From an uncultured Glaciecola sp. (GTDB lineage: Bacteria; Pseudomonadota; Gammaproteobacteria; Enterobacterales; Alteromonadaceae), in assembly GCA_937125395.1 (NCBI GenBank), contig CAKZLI010000071.1, forward strand, positions 18,299-82,298: a stretch of 64,000 nucleotides of DNA, in the 5' to 3' direction. A program made the translations under genes and the position numbers. This document shows positions 58,379-64,000 of this stretch, in pieces. A model generated the notes under the pieces. The model was given only the letters and a program-made list of their open reading frames with translations. It made no database searches and had not been told where the DNA came from. Within the stretch, counting starts at the first letter, position 1; each line of letters opens with the position of its first letter.

Positions 58379-58441
58379 GTACATATTGGTGCAATATTTT
58401 GAAATAACAGCGTATTATATAATGAATTACATAATATGTAC
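58379..58441. promoter_or_regulatory. Divergent promoter region with 9-bp inverted repeat
   Basis: Between the RND operon and the Nudix gene, GTACATATT (58379-58387) and AATATGTAC (58433-58441) form a perfect inverted repeat with a 45-base spacer. Inside it, ATTATATAAT (58414-58423) gives a TATAAT -10 in both directions. The layout suggests one regulator dimer pair or looped complex controlling both genes. No DNA-binding protein gene is adjacent, so the regulator is unknown. Confidence 0.5.
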
Positions 58442-58449
58442 TGTTTTTG

Positions 58450-59028
58450 ATGTTATTTAGATTGATTTGGATCGTGTTTATTCTAGTTATTGTCGTAGGT
58501 TGTTACCCTGCGCATCCTAACTTGCCCCATTGTCGAACCCAAACGCCTGAAAATGCAAATACTCAAGTGGTATCAAAAAATACATTTAACATACCTGTTG
58601 ATGCTAAATATGCAGGCTGTTTAATCCGTCTAGACCAGCGCGTACTATTGATATCACATCGTATTAGTGATCGTTTAGATATTCCAGGTGGGATGGCTCA
58701 ACCAACAGAAGCATTAGCTTGTGCAGCTCACCGCGAAACGTTTGCAGAAACGGGTATTAATGTTGAAGTGCGCGACGCATTGCAGCAAACAGCCAATGGC
58801 ATGGTCATCTTTGCTTGTGTGGCAGATAATGTTGTGAATCCAACGTTTTTTCCACGTACAGCCCCAAGCTTTGCCCAATATGAAGCTAGCGAATTACATT
58901 TACATGACCCTTATTTATTGGATAAAGATATGTTGCGCTTTGCTGATGATTTGATCCCCCTACGCGATGCCTTTGTCATAACGCCAAGCTCAATCCCAGT
59001 AACGCAGATCAACTCCGTTTCTGAATAA
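58450..59028 (+). CDS. Nudix hydrolase domain lipoprotein
   Basis: A 192-residue protein. The N-terminal hydrophobic stretch ends in a lipobox (VIVVGC), so it should be exported and lipid-anchored. The rest is a Nudix domain: AGCLIRLDQRVLLISHR, then a Nudix box GMAQPTEALACAAHRETFAETGI. In the consensus GX5EX7REUXEEXGU the first glutamate of the EE pair is replaced by alanine here (RETFAETG), so activity may be altered. Nudix enzymes normally act on cytoplasmic nucleoside diphosphate derivatives, which makes this location odd. The ATG at 58450 replaces the track's TTG; no clear ribosome site is seen. It is divergent from the RND operon. Confidence 0.78.
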   Translation: MLFRLIWIVFILVIVVGCYPAHPNLPHCRTQTPENANTQVVSKNTFNIPVDAKYAGCLIRLDQRVLLISHRISDRLDIPGGMAQPTEALACAAHRETFAETGINVEVRDALQQTANGMVIFACVADNVVNPTFFPRTAPSFAQYEASELHLHDPYLLDKDMLRFADDLIPLRDAFVITPSSIPVTQINSVSE

Positions 59029-59112
59029 ATCAGCTACGCACGTAAATTCAGTACTATCATTATAATTGATTCAAAATTCCCTTTTATTTGCCCAATTAAT
59101 CATCTAGTATCT

Positions 59113-59133
59113 TGGTATAATCTGGTCTAACCA
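59113..59133 (+). promoter_or_regulatory. Extended -10 promoter with FadR-like operator
   Basis: TGGTATAAT (59113-59121) is a perfect extended -10. Overlapping its end and the expected start point is CTGGTCTAACCAC, with the FadR half-sites CTGGT and ACCA in the right spacing (the consensus is CTGGTNNNACCAG; only the last base differs). A repressor there would block the acyl-CoA dehydrogenase, as FadR blocks fad genes when long-chain acyl-CoA is absent. Confidence 0.55.
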
Positions 59134-59168
59134 CCAGCGTTTTACTCTGCACAATGTAAGGATTTATG

Positions 59169-60929
59169 ATGACCCAATATCGCGCTCCGCTAGATGATTT
59201 TTCGTTTTTGTTACATGATTGGCTGGGCCTTGACGGTCATTATCAACGCATCGGTGCAACCGGAATGGATGCGGATTTAGCACAAGAAATTTTAGCTCAG
59301 GGCGCTAAATTTGCAGAGCAAGAAATTGCGCCTTTAAACCAATCAGGTGATGAGCAAGGCTGTCGCTTGGTGGATGGACAAGTTGCCACTCCAGATGGTT
59401 TTGCTCAGGCATACCAAACTTATATTGCCAACGGTTGGAATGCAATGCTCGGTAACCCCGATTTTGAGGGGCAAGATCTACCTTATTCTATGGCTGTGCC
59501 AGTTCATGAAATGCTCAATTCTGCGAATTTAAGTTGGCGTTTAACCACCATGCTGACCGAAAGTGCGGTGTTAGCCGTAAACCGTCACGCCACTGATGAG
59601 CTAAAACAAACATACCTCAGCAAAATTACAACCGGTGAATGGACTGGTACCATGAACCTGACCGAACCGCATGCCGGCAGTGATCTGAGTTTGTTGACTA
59701 GTAAAGCAACGCCACAAGAGGACGGGTCTTATCGAGTAAGTGGAAATAAAATATTTATTACCGGTGGCGACCACGATTGGACGGAGAATATTATTCATAT
59801 GGTACTGGCTAGACTACCTGGTGCGCCTGAGGGCGTAAAAGGCATTAGTTTATTTTTGGTACCCAAAATCATGGTAAATGCAGATGGTTCACTGGGTGCG
59901 CCGAATCGCGTCAGCGTTGGCAGCATCGAAAAGAAAATGGGGATCAAAGGCTCCCCAACTTGTGTGATGAATTATGATGACGCAGTCGGTTATCTTGTCG
60001 GTGAAGAAAATGCAGGCCTAGCGTGTATGTTTACGATGATGAATGATGCGCGTTTTCAAGTGGGCTTACAGGGCTTGGGTGTTGCTGAAGCTGCTTATCA
60101 AGGTGCGTTGGAATATGCTGTTGAGCGCTTACAGTCTCGCGCTCCGCAAGGTGTACAAGCTGCCGATAAAAAAGCCGATCCGATTATATGCCAACCCGAT
60201 GTCAAACGTATGTTATTAACCCAACGCGCATTGACTGAGGGTTCACGCGCATTGTCTATCTTGTATGCTCAGTACATGGATATCGAAAAATACACCGACG
60301 GTGCCGAACAAGCAGAAGCAGCGACCGTATTAGCGTATTTGACCCCAGTCTGTAAGGCATTTTTTACCGACATGGCTACCGAAGTCTCTAACTACGGCAT
60401 TCAAGTGTATGGCGGTCATGGTTATATTCGTGAATGGGGTATGGAGCAGTTAGTGCGAGATACTCGCATCGCGCAGTTATATGAAGGGACCAATGGGATA
60501 CAAGCCGCAGATTTGATTGGACGTAAGTTAACACGCAGCAACGCCAGCATGATGCAAGCTACGTATGACGTGTTCAATCGCGTAGTCGCCAAGATATCAA
60601 ACACGGACAAACAACGCCAAGCCCAAGCACTGCTCAATGAGTGGCAGACGTTATCAAACGATTTGTTGGGCGCAACACCTGAACACTGTGCTGCCATTGC
60701 GTGTGATTATCTGCAGTATGTGTCATACACGCTTATCGGGGTGTTATGGTTGAGTATGCTTGACAAGCTACCAACGCTAGATAACCAATCATTTGCTGCA
60801 GGAAAAATCAAAACAGGTGAGTTTTATCTAGCTTATATATTGCCTCGTGCTCAACAGCATAAACACATTATTATGCATGCTGCTGAGACGGTGTATAACA
60901 CGGATATAAGTGATTTTATCACTGACTAG
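59169..60929 (+). CDS. Acyl-CoA dehydrogenase (FadE-type, long form)
   Basis: A 586-residue FAD-dependent dehydrogenase for the first oxidative step of beta-oxidation. Domain order: an N-terminal extension, helical domain, beta-domain with MNLTEPHAGSDLSLLTSKA and GNKIFITGGDHDWTENI, then the C-terminal helical domain with YGGHGYIREWGMEQLVRDTRIAQLYEGTNGIQA, where the glutamate of YEGTNG is the usual catalytic base. A further C-terminal domain makes it longer than the ~380-aa short-chain forms. The second ATG (59169) sits six bases after AAGGA and is preferred over the first (59166). A FadR-like operator lies at its promoter. fadD is at 39 kb. Confidence 0.92.
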   Translation: MTQYRAPLDDFSFLLHDWLGLDGHYQRIGATGMDADLAQEILAQGAKFAEQEIAPLNQSGDEQGCRLVDGQVATPDGFAQAYQTYIANGWNAMLGNPDFEGQDLPYSMAVPVHEMLNSANLSWRLTTMLTESAVLAVNRHATDELKQTYLSKITTGEWTGTMNLTEPHAGSDLSLLTSKATPQEDGSYRVSGNKIFITGGDHDWTENIIHMVLARLPGAPEGVKGISLFLVPKIMVNADGSLGAPNRVSVGSIEKKMGIKGSPTCVMNYDDAVGYLVGEENAGLACMFTMMNDARFQVGLQGLGVAEAAYQGALEYAVERLQSRAPQGVQAADKKADPIICQPDVKRMLLTQRALTEGSRALSILYAQYMDIEKYTDGAEQAEAATVLAYLTPVCKAFFTDMATEVSNYGIQVYGGHGYIREWGMEQLVRDTRIAQLYEGTNGIQAADLIGRKLTRSNASMMQATYDVFNRVVAKISNTDKQRQAQALLNEWQTLSNDLLGATPEHCAAIACDYLQYVSYTLIGVLWLSMLDKLPTLDNQSFAAGKIKTGEFYLAYILPRAQQHKHIIMHAAETVYNTDISDFITD

Positions 60930-60953
60930 AATACGACAGGCCTAAGTTGTAAT

Positions 60954-61517
60954 TTACACCGTAAAGTTCTTTTTGAACCATTTACGGAGCATGTTTTTTT
61001 CGTATTTAAGCGAATCCGAACTAAACAGCGGATTATGACCTGAAATAAATGACATATCTTTGAGCTCTACGGTGTCGCTACTAAGGACGTTGCCAGCGGC
61101 ATCGACATAAGTGTAACTAAACGCTATGCGCGGAATATCGATTTGCTTAATCAGACGTATATCCTCAGTAGAATGTAAGCCTAATCCAACAAAACTACCA
61201 GGTAATACCCGTCCAGCCAAATCTAAGTTCGTCACATCGATATTTAATACATGACCTTGCGGTAAATCTTGCGCGAGTTTAACAAGATATTTATCGATTG
61301 AACGGAAGGTGCGTTCAGCGAATTTTTTACGTGATTCATTCGCTGATTTAACATCAGTAAAGGTTTTATAATCGCCCCATTTAACGGTGATGTTGGGCGG
61401 AATAGCTTGGCTATCAGATTCAGATGATGCGAAAACAGTACCGCTGTGTGTCAAAAATCCGAGCATAAAACAAATGCATAGTGCATTTAACTGCTGACGT
61501 AAATGAGTGGTTTTCAT
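60954..61517 (-). CDS. DUF3016 family exported protein
   Basis: A 187-residue protein with a signal peptide ending near VFA (residues 1-30). The mature part has ITVKWGDYKTFTDVKSANES, YLVKLAQDLPQGHVLNIDVTNLDLAG and PRIAFSYTYVD, which fit DUF3016, a periplasmic family with no known function common in Alteromonadales. It ends in a basic tail (NMLRKWFKKNFTV). It is convergent with the acyl-CoA dehydrogenase and divergent from ccoG. Confidence 0.8.
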   Translation of the reverse strand: MKTTHLRQQLNALCICFMLGFLTHSGTVFASSESDSQAIPPNITVKWGDYKTFTDVKSANESRKKFAERTFRSIDKYLVKLAQDLPQGHVLNIDVTNLDLAGRVLPGSFVGLGLHSTEDIRLIKQIDIPRIAFSYTYVDAAGNVLSSDTVELKDMSFISGHNPLFSSDSLKYEKNMLRKWFKKNFTV

Positions 61518-61634
61518 GAAGTATCCTTAACAGTGAAGCACTGAAGTCGATAAGTGTTATTAATAAATATAACACAACCATTTCGCTTAATACTAATCGC
61601 TGAGCATCGCATTTATGTAATAAACCATTAAACA

Positions 61635-61676
61635 TTGATATACTTCAATAAAAGGACAACAGGATCATTTTATACT
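61635..61676 (+). promoter_or_regulatory. FNR/Anr box and -10 of the ccoG promoter
   Basis: TTGATATACTTCAA (61635-61648) matches the FNR consensus TTGATNNNNATCAA at nine of ten fixed positions. TATACT (61671-61676) is a good -10; the inferred start near 61683 puts the box centre at about -41.5, the classic position for FNR activation. GGATCAT (61662-61668) and ATGATCC (61688-61694) form an inverted repeat around the -10. ccoG belongs to cbb3 oxidase assembly, which is FNR-controlled in many proteobacteria. Confidence 0.7.
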
Positions 61677-61710
61677 AACCAGATACGATGATCCGACAAA
61701 GGCAATGACC

Positions 61711-62223
61711 ATGAGCGAACAGATCCCCATTAAAGTTATCCCAGCAGAACCTAAAGCTGGCAAAGCGATCCCCAAAAAAATTACGATCCAACCTGCTGAT
61801 GATTCAGGTGTTGATATTTATCCTGCTCGTTCACGAATCTATGTCCGTGCTGTTAAAGGCACCATCGAAAACGCGCGTCGTTTTTTTGGGTTTATATTCT
61901 TAGCGTTATTTGCGGTGATCCCATGGCTACAATATAACGGTCAACAAGCTATTTTGTTTGATATCCCTGAACAACGTTTTAACTTGTTTGCTATCACGTT
62001 ATGGCCTCAAGATCTGACAGTACTCGCCTATATATTTATTGTTGCCGCATTCGCGTTATTCTTTGTCACGACTTTTGCAGGGCGTGTTTGGTGCGGATTT
62101 ATGTGCCCGCAAACCACTTGGACTTATATGTATATTTGGCTTGAAGAAAAAATCGAAGGCAGTGCCAACAAACGTATCAAATTAGACCAACGACAGTTAG
62201 ATTTTGACAAATTTTGGCGCAAA
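61711..62223 (+). pseudogene. ccoG: CcoG cbb3-oxidase accessory protein, truncated at an artificial join
   Basis: The N-terminal ~171 residues of CcoG (RdxA/FixG family), a membrane protein with two 4Fe-4S clusters that helps assemble cbb3-type oxidase, probably in copper handling. Present are a cytoplasmic start, two membrane spans (FFGFIFLALFAVIPWL and LTVLAYIFIVAAFALFFVT) and the first cluster motif CGFMCPQTTWTYMYIW. The protein normally runs to about 470 residues with a second ferredoxin-like domain; here homology stops after LDFDKFWRK and nine alien residues precede a stop. I prefer the ATG at 61711 (AAAGG upstream) over 61705. The break is the first of several joins in the chimeric tail, so the real gene is probably intact in the organism. 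Confidence 0.85.
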
Positions 62224-62466
62224 CTTGGAATACCCAGAGGCAAGAGGCCTTACTAAAACAGAATCTACCACTGTGTTGAATTCATGAATCGGACGATTCA
62301 AACCCATCAAAGGATCAGTATTTTCCTTGGCATAGTTCTTCTCTGAGCCAAATAATGCAATCGACAAACAAGCGATCAGGGCAAGCGTCCTACAGGTGTT
62401 TCTGTTGGGGGAAACACTTAGCAAAGCGCTAAATCTGGAATTCAAATAGTGACTCTTCTCGGGCCT
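62206..62466 (-). pseudogene. mlaA: MlaA (VacJ) lipoprotein fragment, N-terminal half
   Basis: On the minus strand NTDPLMGLNRPIHEFNTVVD and LVRPLASGYSKFAPKFVK match the N-terminal region of MlaA, the outer-membrane lipoprotein that removes surface phospholipid in the Mla pathway. A hydrophobic stretch (LALIACLSIALFG) before it serves as signal. The fragment begins near 62466 without an evident start codon and ends at about 62206 where ccoG sequence takes over. The rest of MlaA (over 120 residues) is missing. It looks gammaproteobacterial but need not come from the same genome. Confidence 0.7.
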
Positions 62467-62666
62467 CACGACCATTCTCCTTTCTTGTTGGTAATGGTGC
62501 CAACAACCTGATTTAGGTTTACCACATGAACACTTTCCATGGCATCATCGGTTTGTGCGTTGATAACGATGGCCTTGAACTCACGATTTTCACCATTTTC
62601 GCTGTTTTCTTGGGAAAATCCGGAGAAACTAAAAACTATAAAAAGGAGGAGTAGGTTTTTTTTCAT
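62466..62666 (-). pseudogene. Bacteroidetes carboxypeptidase-regulatory-like protein, N-terminal fragment
   Basis: The minus-strand ATG at 62666 opens MKKNLLLLFIVFSFSGFSQ, a typical Flavobacteriia signal peptide, followed by FKAIVINAQTDDAMESVHVV and VGTITNKKGEWS, the start of a CarboxypepD_reg-like beta-sandwich domain. Proteins of this kind in Bacteroidetes are exported and often precede TonB-dependent or DUF5686-type regions. The sequence breaks off at about 62466. Such a gene is out of place in a gammaproteobacterial chromosome. Confidence 0.7.
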
Positions 62667-62679
62667 TAACATAAAATCC

Positions 62680-63625
62680 AATCTTAAAGATACTAAACAA
62701 AACAAAAAAATACGCCAAGCTATTAAAAAACAAAAACCCTGCCAGACCATTTTGCGCAATTACCGAAAAGATGGCTCCCTTTTCTATAACGAACTGACCA
62801 TTACGCCCGTTTTCAACGACTTGGGCAAAACGACTCATTTTATAGGTGTTCAAAACGATGTGACCGATCGAAAGAAAGACGAGGTCTTTAAAGGCCATAT
62901 CAGAAAAGTTTTGGAAATGGTCGCTCAACATAAGTCGCTTAAAATCGTCGGTATGGAAATTGTAAAAACGATGGAATCAAGTATCAAAGAAGGTATAGCC
63001 TCCATTCTTACATTGGATTCTAAAAAAAATACCCTGCATAAACTGGTAGCCCCGAATTTACCCGAATCGTTCAGCAATGCAATTGAGGGGATTGGCATCG
63101 GTCCAAAGGTAGGTTCATGTGGTACGGCGGCCCATCTTAAAAAAGCTATTATCGTAACCGATGTTGCAAAGGATCCCCGCTGGAAAGATTTTAAGGACCT
63201 TGCCCTAGAAAACGGACTTCGTGCCTGTTGGTCGTTTCCCGTTCTTTCTTCGGACAAAAAGGTTTTGGGCACTTTTGCCATCTATCATAAAACGATAAAA
63301 ACGCCCACCAAAGGTCAAAAAGAAATTATTGCCAACTTAGTGCAGCTTACCAGTATCGCCCTTGAGCAACACCACGGCCGAAAAGAATTGGAAAGAAGCC
63401 GCTGGCTATTACAAGACTACGCAAGCGAATTAGAACTTAAAGTCGCTGAACGTACCGACGAACTCAAGGTTACCGTAAAAAAACTGGTCGAGGCCAATCT
63501 AAACCTCGAAGATCAGGTTCTGGAAACCAAGGCTGCCGAGAACAAGGCTTTAGAGAGCCAAGCAATGTTTACTGCTATTTCAAGAAATTTTCCAAAGGGT
63601 GTTATCATAGTCTTCAATTCTGATT
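62680..63625 (+). pseudogene. PAS-GAF sensor kinase fragment (Bacteroidetes-like)
   Basis: An open frame with neither true start nor end. The first ~60 residues (KIRQAIKKQKPCQTILRNYR, DGSLFYNELTITPVF, THFIGVQNDVTDRK) are the second half of a PAS domain resembling LOV-type PAS, but the flavin-binding NCRFLQ half is absent. A GAF domain follows (EGIASILTLDSKKNTLHKL, GSCGTAAHLKKAIIVTDVAK, DPRW, SFPVLSSDKKVLGTFAIYHK), then a coiled-coil linker rich in Glu/Lys and the beginning of a second PAS domain (AMFTAISRNFPKGVIIVFNSD), where it breaks. The style is that of Flavobacteriia multi-sensor histidine kinases. Confidence 0.7.
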
Positions 63626-63631
63626 TTGGTA

Positions 63632-64000
63632 ATTGATGGCGTTGCATATGTTGATAATGTAAATAAAGGAGTAATATCAGCGATATTGTTAAATGGATCC
63701 AAAGATATATCAACAGTATTAGCTCCAATTGTTCCATCTACACCAGCAGCACTGAAAGTTAAAATATCTTTTTCCGTTGAAGCTACTAGATTATTTGTAA
63801 CATCTACTGTCCATGCTTGCGAAGTACCATCTTGAGAAATCACATCGTAAGTAAATGTAGAAGTAAAGTCGTTAATAGACACTCCACTTTCCTGCTGAAC
63901 ACCACCTACGTGAGGCGCTGAACCTGCTGAAGTAGTAAATGTTGGCGCTAGAGTTGTTAAGTCAGTAGCAAATCCAACCTCAATAGTAATCGTATGTGCT
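63632..64000 (-). pseudogene. Repeat-rich Bacteroidetes surface protein, internal fragment
   Basis: The minus strand is open from the window edge: AHTITIEVGFATDLTTLAPT, TTSAGSAPHVGGVQQESGVS, INDFTSTFTYDVISQDGTSQ, AWTVDVTNN, then KDILTFSAAGVDGTIGANTV and DISLDPFNNIADITPLFTLS. This is the end of one domain and the beginning of the next in a tandem repeat of about 90 residues that I associate with DUF5018-like beta-sandwich domains of secreted Bacteroidetes proteins. It is partial at both ends: it runs off the window and is cut by a join near 63625-63635. Confidence 0.6.

Noticed and set aside
62206-64000. Tail region as a mobile element or horizontally acquired island
   Set aside because: No transposase, integrase, terminal repeats or att-like duplication; every gene is broken at a join. 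Assembly chimera explains it more simply.

Overview
This window reads as a chromosome segment of a marine gammaproteobacterium, most likely Alteromonadales (Glaciecola, Paraglaciecola or Alteromonas-like). The evidence is gene content and order: carboxynorspermidine polyamine genes, rsmI/lpoA-yraN-diaA-dolP, petABC beside sspAB, rplM-rpsI, recO-pdxJ-acpS-rlmD-relA-mazG, lptD-surA-pdxA-rsmA-apaG-apaH, and rpsU-yqeY-dnaG-rpoD. Base composition is moderately AT-rich. I found no rRNA, tRNA, CRISPR array, prophage or insertion sequence.

Layout. 1-5 kb: a chalcone-isomerase-like secreted protein (cut by the window edge), a D-cysteine desulfhydrase-type PLP enzyme, an unknown 137-aa protein and the two-enzyme carboxynorspermidine branch. 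4.4-10 kb: rRNA methylation, cell-wall synthase activator, replication timing, outer-membrane lipoprotein and stringent-starvation genes. 10-14 kb: cytochrome bc1 complex and the L13/S9 operon with a structured leader. 14-25.5 kb: one long leftward block covering stringent response, RNA modification, acyl-carrier-protein activation, vitamin B6, recombination, periplasmic disulfide isomerization and chromosome-dimer resolution. 25.7-32 kb: the rightward outer-membrane-biogenesis/B6/ribosome-assembly/Ap4A operon. 32-41 kb: aspartokinase, aconitase B, a sugar dehydrogenase and an acyl-CoA ligase. 40.7-41.8 kb: a RES-Xre toxin-antitoxin pair, the only clearly accessory module. 42-49 kb: phoBR with a Pho box, rdgC, and the uppP, folate, plsY and tsaD genes. 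49-54 kb: the macromolecular-synthesis operon and a SemiSWEET transporter. 54-61.5 kb: an RND efflux pair, a lipid-anchored Nudix protein, an acyl-CoA dehydrogenase with a FadR-like operator, and a DUF3016 protein. 61.6-62.2 kb: ccoG with an FNR-type box at the activating position.

The last ~1.8 kb does not belong with the rest. ccoG stops abruptly at about 62,223. It is followed by four unrelated gene pieces on alternating strands: an MlaA N-terminal half, a Bacteroidetes carboxypeptidase-regulatory-like N-terminus, a PAS-GAF sensor piece, and part of a repeat-rich surface protein. Each is cut in mid-gene and the joins sit in short sequence shared by both neighbours. I read this as a chimeric metagenome-assembly tail, not as a novel element.

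I did not find a convincing undescribed multi-gene system. The most worthwhile leads are regulatory sites read directly from sequence (FNR box at ccoG, FadR-like site at the acyl-CoA dehydrogenase, Pho box at phoB, a long-spaced inverted repeat between the RND pump and the Nudix lipoprotein), the unusual Nudix lipoprotein itself, and small uncharacterised proteins in otherwise fixed operons.
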